Part shown: positions 28,991-38,267 of the stretch, piece after piece | How the letters are laid out: every line of letters begins with the position of its first letter | Position numbering within the stretch: the first letter of the stretch is position 1 | Assembly (NCBI GenBank): GCA_949282345.1 | Contig: CASDOQ010000025.1 | Span: forward strand, 84,127 to 148,126 | From: an uncultured bacterium | Lineage (GTDB): Bacteria > Bacillota > Clostridia > Oscillospirales > CAG-272 | Length of the DNA: 64,000 nt | Direction: 5' to 3' | Position numbers and translations under genes: made by a program | The notes under the pieces: generated by a model | What the model was told of the DNA's origin: nothing | Databases searched by the model: none | The model's input: the letters and a program-made list of their open reading frames with translations, nothing else

Positions 28991-30652
28991 TTATTTCTGT
29001 TCCAGAGCTTCCGTAAGCTCATCAATCACAGTGTGGGAAGAGGAAGAATTTTCGGCTTCCAACAAAATTTCGCGAACAGGAGTTCCCGCCGCTGCCAGAG
29101 AAGCCGCCAAGGAAGCGCGGTTTGCCTCGGTATTGAGAAGCGTTACATAAAACGGACTGGCAAGGCGAAGAAGGAACCGCCCGTCGCCCGAAAGATATCC
29201 GTGCGCTCCGCGCAGAAGCCCGGCAAGGCTTCCCTGCGAACGGACAATATCTTCCGCGATCTCCCGGAAACCGCCGTAGGGCCGGAAACTGGAAGGGTCA
29301 TCGGCCGAGGCAGGTTTCTTTTCAGCCGCAGGATCCGGCTTCTTTTCTTCGGGGCCGAGGATCTCCTCGGTGCCGGATCTTTTGACCGTGGGATCTTTTT
29401 CCGGCGCGGAAGACGTGGGAGCTTCGGCAGTATTTCCGGCCGGCGATGTGCCGGCAACCGTCCCGGACGGCGCGGAAGGCGTCAGGGGCACCACTCCCGC
29501 CGTGAGGGCAGCAACTTTTTTCTCAAGTTCCGAAATCCGCAACAAAAGACTCTCTTCCCCGCCTGACAAGACCGGGTCGCACAGGCGCGTAAGAGTGAGT
29601 TCGGCAGTCGCGCGGCGCGAAAGGCCGGTACGTTGCATCCGGCCGAGCGCATCCTCCAGAAGCCGGACATGATAGACCATCGTCTCCATGGAAAACCCTT
29701 CGGAAAGCGTGCGGATGCGTTCTGTCTCCGCATCGGTCAGATCGAGATATTCCACCGCGTTCTTAGCAGTTCGATAGACCATCATATCCCGGTAACAGTC
29801 GATCAGATCCTGCCAAAAGACCGTAACATCCCGGGAAGACATGACCAGTTCGTGGATCTTCCGGTACAGGGCGGCATAATCACGCGCCCGGATCGCCTCG
29901 ATCACCGCATAAACGCTTTCGGTGTCGCCGGCGCCGCAGGTCGCGGCGACCAGTTTTTCATCGATCTTTTCTTTTCTCCCGGCGCAAAGTTCCAACAGGC
30001 TGATCGCGTCCCGCATCCCCCCCAGCGCAAGGCGTGCGAGAAGCCGGGCGCCGTCCTCGGTGAGGTCTATCCCCTCATGCTCGGAGATGTACAGAAGGCG
30101 GCGTGCCAGTACGGCTCCGGAAATACGGTGAAAATCGAAGCGCTGACAACGCGAGACGATCGTACTCGGAAGTTTATGCAGCTCGGTCGTTGCTAGGATG
30201 AAAATGACGTGGGCAGGCGGTTCCTCCAGGGTTTTTAAGAGGGCATTGAACGCGCCGCCGCTCATCATATGCACCTCGTCAATGATATAGACGCGGTATC
30301 GGAGCGCCGCCGGCGTGAAAACGATCTCATCCCGGATGTCACGCACGTCGTTCACGCCGGTGTTGCTCGCCGCATCCATTTCAATCACGTCCGTGGCGCG
30401 CCCCTCGTCGATCGAGCGGCAGGCCTCGCATTCGTTACAGGGATTCCCGTCCTTGGGATGCAGGCAGTTCACCGCCTTGGCAAGGATCTTGGCGCTACTC
30501 GTCTTTCCCGTCCCACGGGAGCCGCAAAAAAGATACGCATGGCTCACCTTGCCCGATGCCACTTCGTATTTCAATATGCCGGTGACGTGATCCTGCCCCC
30601 AGACGTCGTCAAAGTCCTGCGGGCGCCATTTCCGATAAAGCGCACGGTACAT
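28991..30652 (-). CDS. dnaX: DNA polymerase III subunit gamma/tau
   Basis: It is the clamp-loader motor of the replisome, an AAA+ ATPase. The 553-residue protein starts MYRALYRKWRPQDFDDV. Walker A GSRGTGKTSSAKI is near residue 44, a zinc site (CLHPKDGNPCNECEAC) near 64-79, and Walker B YIIDEVHMMS near 125, with the sensor segment FILATTELHKLPSTIVSRCQ. The C-terminal tau-like part contains a Pro/Ala/Glu-rich linker (about 385-460). The ATG at 30652 follows GGAGG by 8 nt; an upstream TTG is not supported. It lies directly downstream of the SRP RNA, as in Bacillus. Confidence 0.96.
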   Translation of the reverse strand: MYRALYRKWRPQDFDDVWGQDHVTGILKYEVASGKVSHAYLFCGSRGTGKTSSAKILAKAVNCLHPKDGNPCNECEACRSIDEGRATDVIEMDAASNTGVNDVRDIRDEIVFTPAALRYRVYIIDEVHMMSGGAFNALLKTLEEPPAHVIFILATTELHKLPSTIVSRCQRFDFHRISGAVLARRLLYISEHEGIDLTEDGARLLARLALGGMRDAISLLELCAGRKEKIDEKLVAATCGAGDTESVYAVIEAIRARDYAALYRKIHELVMSSRDVTVFWQDLIDCYRDMMVYRTAKNAVEYLDLTDAETERIRTLSEGFSMETMVYHVRLLEDALGRMQRTGLSRRATAELTLTRLCDPVLSGGEESLLLRISELEKKVAALTAGVVPLTPSAPSGTVAGTSPAGNTAEAPTSSAPEKDPTVKRSGTEEILGPEEKKPDPAAEKKPASADDPSSFRPYGGFREIAEDIVRSQGSLAGLLRGAHGYLSGDGRFLLRLASPFYVTLLNTEANRASLAASLAAAGTPVREILLEAENSSSSHTVIDELTEALEQK

Positions 30653-30671
30653 ATAGGGAACCTCCAAAAAC

Positions 30672-30722
30672 TAAAAAGAAAGGGGGCGCCCGCCTGGGGC
30701 ATCCCCTCGGCACAAGCCCCCG
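30672..30722 (-). terminator. Terminator of the SRP RNA gene
   Basis: GGGGGC and GCCCCC pair across a GC-rich loop and are followed on the minus strand by TTTCTTTTT, immediately before the dnaX ribosome-binding site. Confidence 0.7.
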
Positions 30723-30730
30723 GCTCGCCG

Positions 30731-31043
30731 GTTTCCAAAGCCCGGATAAGACCATACACCGTAAATTCGAACTACCTCCCACACACGGGAGCCGTACCGC
30801 CCACTCCGGACAGGTTGCCTCGCGGCACACCGGGTTTGCCGCTTAATGCTGCTTGGTCTCCCACCTGACATGGTTCACAGCACCCGATTGCGCAAGACCC
30901 ATCCTTCATCGCAAGCCGCATACGGCGCAGACTGCACGGAAGGCGCCCTCCTCTACGGAAATCACCCCTGCTATAGCGGATTTCAGGTACAAGGCACCGC
31001 TACCGCCCCGGCCAGTATGGTCCTATCCGGCCTTTGGAAACTT
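30731..31043 (-). ncRNA. ffs: Signal recognition particle RNA, large bacterial type
   Basis: On the minus strand the ends pair perfectly over a long helix (GTTTCCAAAGGCCGGATA near 31041 with TATCCGGGCTTTGGAAAC near 30731), typical of SRP RNA. The Alu-domain segment GTGCCTTGTACC...AATCCGCTATAGC is the Clostridia form. The S-domain core is recognisable as GTGAACCATGTCAGG, then GGGAGACC (in place of the usual GGAAGG loop), then AAGCAGCATTAAG. Length is about 310 nt. It has a sigma-A promoter at 31053-31081 and its own terminator, and lies next to dnaX as in other Firmicutes. Apparent ORFs across it are spurious. Confidence 0.9.
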
Positions 31044-31052
31044 ACAGAATAC

Positions 31053-31081
31053 AGTATAACAGAAAAAATGCTTTTATGCAA
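31053..31081 (-). promoter_or_regulatory. Sigma-A promoter of the SRP RNA
   Basis: TTGCAT (31081-31076) and TATACT (31058-31053) with a 17-nt spacer on the minus strand place the start about 7-10 nt upstream of the 5' helix. Confidence 0.75.
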
Positions 31082-31108
31082 GAGATCGCACAAGATTTTT
31101 CAAATATT

Positions 31109-31825
31109 TCACAAAAGAAACCCGCCGTCTACCGAAAGCGTCTGCCCGGTGATAAAGGAAGCCTCCTCCCCGGCCAGAAAGAGCATGGCGGCCGCAACGT
31201 CCCCGGGAGTGCCGAGACGGCAGAGCGGCGTTTCATTTGTAAGTTCCTCTAAAGTATCGGCAGACAGAGCGGCGTTCATGGCCGTATCAATCACGCCGGG
31301 GGCGATGCTGTTGACCGTAATGCCGGAGGGACCGACCTCCTTGGCCAGCGCGCGCGTCATCCCGATGAGAGCCGCTTTGGAAGCAGAATAATGCACCTCG
31401 CAGGAGGCACCGCTCACCCCCCACATGGAGGAAATATTGATGATGCGCCCCCACTGCTTCCTGATCATGGCGGGAAGAAGCGCGCGGGCATAGTAAAACG
31501 GGCCGTTGACGTTCACGGCAAAGGTCGACGCCCACTCTTCATCGGTCAATTCCGTGAAGAGCGAAAAAGAGGAAACGGCCGCATTGTTGACGAGGATATC
31601 CACCTCGCCGATCTCGGCCCGTACCCGTCGGCAGGCCTCGGCCACCTCGCTCGAAGAAGCGGAATCCGCCCGTACCGGGAAAGCGCCGACCGAACGGGCA
31701 AGTTCTTCCGCTTCGTTTTGCGCGTTCCGATAGGTGAAGGCCACGCAATATCCCGCAGAAGCAAAACGGCGCACCGCCTCTGCCCCGATACCGCGGGAAC
31801 CTCCGTTGATCAGTACTTTTTTCAT
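31109..31825 (-). CDS. Short-chain dehydrogenase/reductase (FabG-like)
   Basis: This is a 238-residue NAD(P)-dependent SDR. The Rossmann motif GGSRGIGAEA is near residue 8, the NNAAVSS motif near 86, and the catalytic Ser/Tyr/Lys are in INISSMWGVSG and VHYSASKAAL (YxxxK). The C-terminal GQTLSVDGGF is standard. It may be a 3-oxoacyl-ACP reductase, but in Bacillus the similar YmfI reduces the 5-aminopentanone modification of EF-P; sequence alone cannot decide. No fatty acid genes adjoin it. It lies 31 nt downstream of rlmA and probably shares its transcript. Confidence 0.82.
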   Translation of the reverse strand: MKKVLINGGSRGIGAEAVRRFASAGYCVAFTYRNAQNEAEELARSVGAFPVRADSASSSEVAEACRRVRAEIGEVDILVNNAAVSSFSLFTELTDEEWASTFAVNVNGPFYYARALLPAMIRKQWGRIINISSMWGVSGASCEVHYSASKAALIGMTRALAKEVGPSGITVNSIAPGVIDTAMNAALSADTLEELTNETPLCRLGTPGDVAAAMLFLAGEEASFITGQTLSVDGGFLL

Positions 31826-31856
31826 TCTGTCATCCTCTCTTTCAAAAAGGCGAAAA

Positions 31857-32717
31857 TCAAATCGATCCGGCCGTACGCGCGGCGTTTTGCGGAGAGTCGC
31901 CGGCGCCGGGGCCGGTCTCTTCTTGCTTTCGGTAAGCCAATATAAAAAAGGAGGCCTCGGTCGTGAGCGAAGTCAGAGAAGCAAGCCGCTCCCGGCCGGC
32001 CGCCGGGGTACGGTAATAATACGGCGTCATCGAAAAGAGGTCGGCGATCGCCTCCTGCGTGGGAAGGCAGAGAGGAAAACGCACCTCTTCTTTTTGTAAA
32101 AGCCTGAATCCCGGCAAGGCTTCATCGGCTACGGGATTTTCGTACGGGGTATCGTAAAGAACCGACTTCATGGAAAAAAGGTGCCGGGGCCCCGGAACCG
32201 CAAGCAACAGGATCCCGTCAGAGCGAAGAATGCGGGCATATTCTTCGGTGGCCAGAGGGGCGAAAATGCAGGAAACGAGCGCAGCAGATCGATCGGGATA
32301 CGGAAGGCGGTAGACGCTGGAAACGGCAAATGCAGCATCCGGCAACCGGCGTGCCGCCAGGCGGAGCGCATCCTTCGATACGTCAAATCCGATGCAGCGT
32401 CCGAACAGGTGCGCCAGTGCCTCCGTATAATAACCTTCCCCGCACCCGGCATCGACATAGCTTCCCTTCGGATCGGAAAAAACGGCCGCCGTGCGGGCCA
32501 GCCCCTCGCGGAGCGGCGCATAATACCCGCCGGACAGGAAGCGGCGGCGCGCCGCAATCATCTCGCGATTGTCCCCGTGGGCGGCCGAGGAACCCGTCAG
32601 CAGATTGACGTATCCGCGCGCGGAAATATCGAAGTTATGTCCGGCCGGGCAGGAAAAAGCCTTTTCGTTGCGTGCCAGCGGGGCGCGGCAGACCGGGCAG
32701 AGAAAATCGGATCGCAT
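31857..32717 (-). CDS. rlmA: 23S rRNA (guanine-N1)-methyltransferase, RlmA family
   Basis: This is a 286-residue methyltransferase. An N-terminal zinc finger (CPVCRAPL...FSCPAGHNFD; three Cys and one His) precedes a class I SAM domain with motif I YVDAGCGEGYYTEAL near residue 88 and FDVSKDALRLA near 110. Conserved RlmA features include ARGYVNLL after the zinc site, HGDNREMIAARRRFL near 47, and the substrate part MSVLYDTPYEN-like (MKSVLYDTPYENPV). RlmA modifies G745 or G748 of 23S rRNA depending on subfamily; the exact position is not resolved here. It is followed by the SDR gene. Confidence 0.88.
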   Translation of the reverse strand: MRSDFLCPVCRAPLARNEKAFSCPAGHNFDISARGYVNLLTGSSAAHGDNREMIAARRRFLSGGYYAPLREGLARTAAVFSDPKGSYVDAGCGEGYYTEALAHLFGRCIGFDVSKDALRLAARRLPDAAFAVSSVYRLPYPDRSAALVSCIFAPLATEEYARILRSDGILLLAVPGPRHLFSMKSVLYDTPYENPVADEALPGFRLLQKEEVRFPLCLPTQEAIADLFSMTPYYYRTPAAGRERLASLTSLTTEASFFILAYRKQEETGPGAGDSPQNAARTAGSI

Positions 32718-32922
32718 AACATCTCCTTATAAAAATCCTCCCGGTGCGAGCCCGGAAAACAGCGGTTCTCCGGCAAAGATACACGGCCGGATTCATACAC
32801 GAAAAGCGGGGTATGCTGATCGGGAGAAATTGTCGCAGGCAAGGCGCAAGGGCGCAGGGGGGCGACGGTGCAGTGATCTGCTCCGAGCCGACCGCGTCGC
32901 CCAGCAACGAAGTATGGGCAAT

Positions 32923-33996
32923 TTATACGATCAGCATCGCGTCCCCGAAGGAGAAGAAGCGATACCTTTCCCGCACCGCTTCCCGATAGGCGCGGAGGAT
33001 ATAGTCGCGCCCGGCAAGAGCGGAAACCAGCATGATGAGCGTGCTTTCCGGCAGATGGAAATTCGTGATGAGGGCATCCACCGCGCGGAAACGGTAGCCG
33101 GGATAAATAAAGATCCCGGTCTCGCCGCTCATCGGATGAACGATGCCGTTTTCATCGGCCACACTTTCCAGTACTCGGCAGGCGGTCGTACCCACGGCGA
33201 CCACACGGCCGCCGCTCTTCCGGCGTTCGTTGATCAGGTCAGCCGTCTTTTGCTCGATATGAAAATGCTCGGTGTGCATCAGGTGATCCTGAATTTTTTT
33301 CGCCTTTACCGGACGGAAGGTGCCGAGCCCCACATGAAGCGTCAATTCTGCGTACGCAGTGCCCGAAGCGCGTACCTTTTCGAGAAGTTCTGTGGTGAAA
33401 TGCAACCCGGCCGTCGGAGCAGCGGCGGAACCGCGCTCCTTGGCATACACGGTCTGATAGCGTTCCTTATCTTCGAGTTTTTCCGTAATATAGGGCGGGA
33501 GCGGCATATTTCCGACAAGATCAAGCACCTCGTAGACCGAGGTATAGGCAGCGGGATACGAGAAACTGACCAGCCGGTTCCCATCCGGCAGGATCTCCGT
33601 GATCTCGGCGTGAAGAATACCGCCAAAGAGGAAAGAGGCCCCCTCCCTTGCCCGTTTCCCGGGGCGGACCAGACACTCCCACCGGCCATTCTCCTGCATC
33701 CGAAGAAGCAAGAGTTCGATCGGTGAACCATTTTGGGAAAGACCGATCAGGCGGGCGGGGATCACACGAGAGGAATTGACGACCAGCACATCCTCCGGCC
33801 GCAAATACTCACAGATGTCGTAAAAATGCCGGTGCGTGATTTCCCCGGTCTTACGGTCAAGCACCATCAGGCGCGAGCCGTCCCGACGCGAGAGTGGGGT
33901 CTGCGCGATCAACTCTTCCGGCAAATCGTAATAAAAATCGTGCGTGACGAGATCCGTCGCGCAGCGTTCGTTCAGAATCACATGATTCTCTTCCAT
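32923..33996 (-). CDS. queA: S-adenosylmethionine:tRNA ribosyltransferase-isomerase (QueA)
   Basis: It transfers and isomerises the ribosyl group of SAM to 7-aminomethyl-7-deazaguanine in tRNA, giving epoxyqueuosine. The protein has 357 residues, the family length. Motifs: [19 protein letters not shown] near the N-terminus, [12 protein letters not shown] near 83, [10 protein letters not shown] near 225, and [11 protein letters not shown] near 250, with the C-terminal [15 protein letters not shown]. The ATG at 33996 follows GAGGTG by 5 nt; a longer in-frame extension is not conserved. It has its own promoter and diverges from dapA. Confidence 0.97.
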   Translation of the reverse strand: MEENHVILNERCATDLVTHDFYYDLPEELIAQTPLSRRDGSRLMVLDRKTGEITHRHFYDICEYLRPEDVLVVNSSRVIPARLIGLSQNGSPIELLLLRMQENGRWECLVRPGKRAREGASFLFGGILHAEITEILPDGNRLVSFSYPAAYTSVYEVLDLVGNMPLPPYITEKLEDKERYQTVYAKERGSAAAPTAGLHFTTELLEKVRASGTAYAELTLHVGLGTFRPVKAKKIQDHLMHTEHFHIEQKTADLINERRKSGGRVVAVGTTACRVLESVADENGIVHPMSGETGIFIYPGYRFRAVDALITNFHLPESTLIMLVSALAGRDYILRAYREAVRERYRFFSFGDAMLIV

Positions 33997-34035
33997 AAAA
34001 GCACCTCGTTGACTTCGGCATATAATAACAGTAGC

Positions 34036-34064
34036 ATTATAGTATATTTTTATTGGGAATGCAA
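34036..34064 (-). promoter_or_regulatory. Sigma-A promoter of queA
   Basis: TTGCAT (34064-34059) and TATAAT (34041-34036) with a 17-nt spacer on the minus strand, about 30 nt before the queA start. Confidence 0.75.
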
Positions 34065-34091
34065 GTCCTCCCGTCATCGTTGAGGTATATA

Positions 34092-34979
34092 ATGCAAAGA
34101 AATCACAAACTTCCGCCCTTCCGGGGCGTTGCAACAGCACTCATAACCCCCTTCCGACAGGGAAAGGTCGACCTGGAACGCTTCCGGGAACAGGTGGACT
34201 TTCAACTGCGCGGCGGCGTGGACGCCCTGGTCGTCTGCGGTACGACCGGGGAAACCCCTACTCTCCGCCCGCGCGAGCGCGACGCCCTTCTCAGCGCCGC
34301 CTGCGAGGAAGCAGACAAAACGTTGCCGGTCATCATGGGAACCGGCTCCAACGATACAAGAACCGCCGTAGCAGCCGCCAAACGCGCCGCCAGGCTGGGG
34401 GCGGACGCTTTATTGGCCGTCACACCGTACTACAACAAAGGAACCAAGAACGGAATCGTAGATCATTACCTTCGGATAGCCGAATCGGTCGACCTCCCCC
34501 TCATCCTATATAACGTACCGGGACGGACGGGAGTCGATCTCAGCGTGGAGCAACTTACCCGCCTCGCAGAACATCCGAACGTCTGCGCCATCAAGGATGC
34601 CGGCGGCAATATAGAAAAAACAGCCGATCTCTGCGCATCGCTCGGGGAACGGCTGGCAATCTACAGTGGAAATGACAGTCAGATCGTCCCGATACTGTCG
34701 CTCGGGGGCATGGGGGTCATCTCGGTACTCTCCAACCTCCTGCCACAACTCACCTGCCGAATCTGCGAACGCTGGTTTGCCGGGGAAAGTGCGGAAAGTG
34801 CGTCGCTCCAACTCCGTCTTCTCGCCTTCATCCGCCTTCTCTTTGCGGACGTGAATCCGGCCCCCGTGAAAGCCGCCATGGCTATCATGGGACGAGACAG
34901 CGGCGAATTGCGTCTGCCGCTCTCGGAAATATCGGAAGATTTGAAAGCAAAACTTTACAAAGAATTAGAAAAGATCTGA
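34092..34979 (+). CDS. dapA: 4-hydroxy-tetrahydrodipicolinate synthase
   Basis: It condenses aspartate semialdehyde with pyruvate in lysine and diaminopimelate synthesis. At 295 residues it is a standard TIM barrel. It begins [24 protein letters not shown] near residue 42 is the substrate loop, [11 protein letters not shown] near 136 carries the catalytic Tyr, and [16 protein letters not shown] near 161 the Schiff-base Lys. The ATG at 34092 follows GAGG by 7 nt, and upstream in-frame starts overlap the queA promoter. No other dap genes adjoin. In spore formers the product also feeds dipicolinate. Confidence 0.96.
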   Translation: MQRNHKLPPFRGVATALITPFRQGKVDLERFREQVDFQLRGGVDALVVCGTTGETPTLRPRERDALLSAACEEADKTLPVIMGTGSNDTRTAVAAAKRAARLGADALLAVTPYYNKGTKNGIVDHYLRIAESVDLPLILYNVPGRTGVDLSVEQLTRLAEHPNVCAIKDAGGNIEKTADLCASLGERLAIYSGNDSQIVPILSLGGMGVISVLSNLLPQLTCRICERWFAGESAESASLQLRLLAFIRLLFADVNPAPVKAAMAIMGRDSGELRLPLSEISEDLKAKLYKELEKI

Positions 34980-34990
34980 AATATGCATAT

Positions 34991-35024
34991 CTTTGCAGAT
35001 CTCTCTCCAAGGGGATCTGCAAAG
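34991..35024. repeat. Perfect 11-bp inverted repeat
   Basis: CTTTGCAGATC (34991-35001) and GATCTGCAAAG (35014-35024) can form a hairpin with a 12-nt loop just after dapA. It has no T-run, so it is not a classical terminator; it may stabilise the mRNA end or bind a protein. Confidence 0.5.
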
Positions 35025-35079
35025 GAAGCAAAAGCGATACGAAGGTCGCGTCAAAAAGGAATCCGCATATTAAGACCAT

Positions 35080-35107
35080 AGCCGGAAAATAATTCTCCGG
35101 CTTTTTC
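35080..35107 (+). terminator. Rho-independent terminator downstream of dapA
   Basis: AGCCGGA/TCCGGCT hairpin followed by TTTTTCTTG. Confidence 0.75.
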
Positions 35108-35169
35108 TTGCATTTTTATAAAAAATGTGTATACTATAAACAAAAAACGCACGGGAAGTGAGCAGTTTC

Positions 35170-36189
35170 ATGTCATCGATCCACCGCTATTACCGCAACC
35201 TGTACATATCTCCTGCCAGGAGGGCGATCCGCGCACTCTTGCTTTTTATTCTGCTCTTCCTCATCAGCGGGGGGATCGCTTTCGGAATTCTCGGTTTTTC
35301 CGCTTCTTCTTTTTTTCGCAAGGCCGTGCGTGAGATCGAAATCCCGGGGCTTGAAGCCGGGCTCGTTCCGCAGGGGCTTACGTATTTGCCCGAGGAAGAT
35401 CTCTATCTGATCTCCGGGTATCGGAGTGAGGACGGAGTCGCGCTTCTTGCCTATACCGCCCCGGATGGGACAAGACAGGGACTCGTTCCCCTTACCGGCG
35501 AAGACGGGATGCCGCTCGTTCTGCACAGCGGCGGCATTGCGGCGAGTGAGGATCGTTTATATGTCGCCGGATGCGACGGATATTGCTACGTGCTTGCGTA
35601 TGGCGATTTCCCGCCGGAGGGGGACGCCGTTCTATCCGTCACGGGACGTTTCCCGGCCGGGAACCGGGCGGATTTCTGCTTTTTCTCGGACGGACATCTC
35701 TATATCGGAGAATTCTATCACCCCATCAAATTTCCGACCGATGAAGCCCACCACACCGGCACACCGGCCGGGGACAGGCATTACGCCCTTATGCTTGCCT
35801 ACCCGGCGGATGCCGTAGCCGTCTACGGAATCCGAACAGAAGCGGATGCCGCCTATTCGATCCCCGGGCGGATCCAGGGCGGTTGCCGGGTGGGAGACAC
35901 GATCGTGCTTTCTTCGTCCTCGTTTCTCGAACGCACGCATTTAGCATTTTTCAGCCTTGCAGCAGCAGAAGAAACAGCGGGAGAATACCGGGACGGCGAA
36001 CGCGTACTTCCGCTCTACCATCTTGACAGCCAGAGCAGAAAAAGCACCTTGACTCTGCCGCCGATGTCCGAGGGCGTCTGCGCCCGGAACGGGCGGATCT
36101 TTGTAGTCTTTGAATCTGCCGCCGGGCGTTTTCTTTCCTTCGGCCGTCTGTTCGGCGGAGAGCATCTTTGGAGCCTTCCCATCGAATGA
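35170..36189 (+). CDS. Membrane-anchored propeller-like protein, unknown function
   Basis: This is a 339-residue protein with one N-terminal membrane segment (about 20-42, preceded by Arg-rich SPARRAIRA) and a long extracytoplasmic part. That part has repeating Gly/Tyr-containing strands of the kind found in beta-propellers (QGLTYLPEEDLYLISGYR, SEDRLYVAGCDGYCYVL, FFSDGHLYIGEFY, EGVCARNGRIFVVFE). The start at 35170 is preferred over the GTG at 35158 because it begins the conserved-looking MSSIHRYYRNLY; the ribosome site is weak. A possible promoter TTGCAT...TACTAT lies near 35109-35138. No catalytic motif was recognised. Confidence 0.65.
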   Translation: MSSIHRYYRNLYISPARRAIRALLLFILLFLISGGIAFGILGFSASSFFRKAVREIEIPGLEAGLVPQGLTYLPEEDLYLISGYRSEDGVALLAYTAPDGTRQGLVPLTGEDGMPLVLHSGGIAASEDRLYVAGCDGYCYVLAYGDFPPEGDAVLSVTGRFPAGNRADFCFFSDGHLYIGEFYHPIKFPTDEAHHTGTPAGDRHYALMLAYPADAVAVYGIRTEADAAYSIPGRIQGGCRVGDTIVLSSSSFLERTHLAFFSLAAAEETAGEYRDGERVLPLYHLDSQSRKSTLTLPPMSEGVCARNGRIFVVFESAAGRFLSFGRLFGGEHLWSLPIE

Positions 36190-36232
36190 CATCCGGGCCC
36201 GTCCGCAACAGAACCGACACAGCAGGCCAAAA

Positions 36233-36263
36233 GAAAAAAGCGCGGAAAAATCCGCGCTTTTTT
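36233..36263. terminator. Bidirectional rho-independent terminator
   Basis: AAAAGCGCGGA/TCCGCGCTTTT hairpin with A- and T-runs between the convergent propeller-like and HAD genes. Confidence 0.85.
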
Positions 36264-36309
36264 CATGGGATGCAATATTCCAAAAAGGAAAAACGAAAAA
36301 CGCCAATAT

Positions 36310-36912
36310 TCAGAGGGTAACTCCGAGACGAGGAAGCGTAAGCGTGCGAAGTTTTTCGGTATCCCCGTCGAACAGGATCCCGTGAATGCCGAGGGCGCAG
36401 GCGGCATCTACATTGCAGGGGCGGTCATCCAGAAAAACGCTTTCCGACGGCATGGCGCAAAAGCGGGCGAGCGCCGTGCGGTAGATCGAGAGATTCGGCT
36501 TTTCATCCAGCACCGTGCCCGAGATCAGGATCCCGTCAAAATACTGCGTGACCGAAAAATATCCGATCATATCCGCAAAGCAGCCCGGCGCATTGGAAAG
36601 AACGAAGAGACGATACCCCGCCGCTTTGGCATCCCGGATCAATGCCTCGATCCCGGGGATATACGGCATTTGGCGGTACCACCCTTCAAAAAAGGCGTCG
36701 GCCGCCGCATGGAGCGAGGCAGGAAGCATGGCCTTTGCCGCCCGGATATAGTCGGGATATTCCGTGGTCCCGCGGTCAAGCGATTCCCAATCGTGATATA
36801 CGGCGCGGAAGAGGATTTCCGCCTCCTCCCCGGTCGCGTAATGGGCGATCAGTTCCCGGGGGACATACCGGCAGATCACATTTCCGAAGTCGAAGATCAG
36901 ATTTTTTATCAT
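36310..36912 (-). CDS. HAD-superfamily phosphatase
   Basis: This is a 200-residue HAD hydrolase with a helical cap. Motif I reads LIFDFGNVICRY (in place of DxDxT, the Asn form typical of the YihX-like group), motif II FVLSNAPG near 108, motif III lysine LDEKPNLSIY near 142, and motif IV SVFLDDRPCNV near 165. Relatives dephosphorylate small sugar phosphates such as glucose 1-phosphate; the substrate is unknown. The ATG at 36912 follows GGGAGGG by 8 nt. It lies 56 nt downstream of tyrS. Confidence 0.82.
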   Translation of the reverse strand: MIKNLIFDFGNVICRYVPRELIAHYATGEEAEILFRAVYHDWESLDRGTTEYPDYIRAAKAMLPASLHAAADAFFEGWYRQMPYIPGIEALIRDAKAAGYRLFVLSNAPGCFADMIGYFSVTQYFDGILISGTVLDEKPNLSIYRTALARFCAMPSESVFLDDRPCNVDAACALGIHGILFDGDTEKLRTLTLPRLGVTL

Positions 36913-36968
36913 GCTGTTTTCCCTCCCGAAAAGCATCCGGGGCGCCTGATCGGCACCCCGGGATCGCT

Positions 36969-38189
36969 TCAACCGAGAATGAGTTTTTTGTAGGTCTTTT
37001 TCCCTTTGCGGAGCAAGACCCCGGCCGTCAGTTCTTCCCGCGTGAAGGTCTTTTTGATATCCGTGACCTTCTCACCGTTGGCCATGACACCGCCCTGTTC
37101 CACCGCGCGGCGTGCCTCGGAGCGCGAGGCCGTCATCCCGGCGGCGCAAAGAAGAGCGAGAATGTCGGGATCTCCATTGGCAAAGAGGCTCTCTTCCGCC
37201 GGAACCGAAGGCATCTCACCGGAATCCCCACTGCCGAACAGCGCACGGGAAGCCGCGCGGGCGGCCTCGGCCTCCGCTTCCCCGTGAACCAGTTTGGTCA
37301 GTTCATAGGCGAGGATATCCTTTGCTTCGTTCAGGCGGCTGCCTTCCCACGTATCCATCTTATCGATCTCTTCAAGCGGGAGGAAGGTCAGCATACGGAT
37401 GCATTTGAGAACGTCCGCATCGCCGACGTTCCGCCAGTATTGATAAAATTCAAAAGGAGAGGTCTTGTTGGGGTCAAGCCAGACAGCTCCGGAGGCGGTC
37501 TTGCCCATCTTCTTTCCTTCCGAATTCAAAAGGAGCGTGATCGTCATGGCGTACGCATCCTTACCCAGTTTGCGGCGGATCAGCTCGGTCCCCCCCAGCA
37601 TATTCGACCACTGATCATCTCCGCCGAACTGCATATTGCAGCCGTATGTCTTGTAGAGATGATAGAAGTCGTAGCTCTGCATGATCATGTAGTTGAATTC
37701 CAGAAAAGAAAGCCCCTTTTCCATCCGCTGACGGTAGCATTCCGCCGTCAGCATCCGATTGACCGAGAAGCAAGCCCCGACCTCCCGGAGCAGATCAATG
37801 TAATTCAGAGGGAGCAACCAGTCGGCATTGTTGACCATCATGGCCTTGCCTTCTCCGAACTCGATGAATCGGCTCATCTGTTTCCGGAAGCAGTCGCAGT
37901 TATGTTGGATCGTCTCGGGAGTCATCATCGAACGCATATCGCTTCGCCCGGAGGGGTCTCCGATATATCCCGTCCCGCCGCCGATCAGCACGATAGGGCG
38001 ATTTCCTGCCATCTGGAGCCGCTTCATCAGGCACAGAGCCATAAAATGCCCGACGTGGAGGCTGTCCGCCGTCGGGTCAAACCCGATATAGAAGATGGCC
38101 TTCCCTTCGTTGATCAGATCGCGGATCTCGCTTTCATCGGTCACCTGCGCGATCAATCCGCGTGCGACCAGTTCTTCGTATATTTTCAT
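36969..38189 (-). CDS. tyrS: Tyrosine--tRNA ligase
   Basis: This is a 406-residue class I synthetase of the TyrRS form that lacks a typical class I HIGH (here ADSLHVGHFMAL near residue 43) and uses KMGKTASGAVW near 230 in place of KMSKS. Other diagnostic parts are FYIGFDPTADS, QFGGDDQWSNMLGG near 192, and a C-terminal S4-like RNA-binding region (SRSEARRAVEQGGVMANGEKV). A GC-rich hairpin (GGGGTGCC/GGCGCCCC, about 36937-36960) lies between it and the HAD gene. No T-box leader was seen in the short upstream region. Confidence 0.96.
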   Translation of the reverse strand: MKIYEELVARGLIAQVTDESEIRDLINEGKAIFYIGFDPTADSLHVGHFMALCLMKRLQMAGNRPIVLIGGGTGYIGDPSGRSDMRSMMTPETIQHNCDCFRKQMSRFIEFGEGKAMMVNNADWLLPLNYIDLLREVGACFSVNRMLTAECYRQRMEKGLSFLEFNYMIMQSYDFYHLYKTYGCNMQFGGDDQWSNMLGGTELIRRKLGKDAYAMTITLLLNSEGKKMGKTASGAVWLDPNKTSPFEFYQYWRNVGDADVLKCIRMLTFLPLEEIDKMDTWEGSRLNEAKDILAYELTKLVHGEAEAEAARAASRALFGSGDSGEMPSVPAEESLFANGDPDILALLCAAGMTASRSEARRAVEQGGVMANGEKVTDIKKTFTREELTAGVLLRKGKKTYKKLILG

Positions 38190-38267
38190 TTTATATCCTT
38201 CCTCGGCTTTGCCGTATTCGTGTTTTCATCATGATTCCCGTTCTGGTAGCGGTGTCCCTGTCGGGAA

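Noticed and set aside
30571..31391. Several 60-180-codon ORFs on both strands
   Set aside because: Those across 30731-31043 fall in the SRP RNA. Their sequence is explained by its structure, promoter and terminator.
36642..38234. 530-codon plus-strand ORF
   Set aside because: It is antisense to tyrS and the HAD gene, which carry all expected motifs. It is a shadow frame.
38190..38267. T-box leader upstream of tyrS
   Set aside because: The roughly 80-nt gap to the Nif3 gene is too short, and no T-box sequence (TGGNACCGCG type) is visible.
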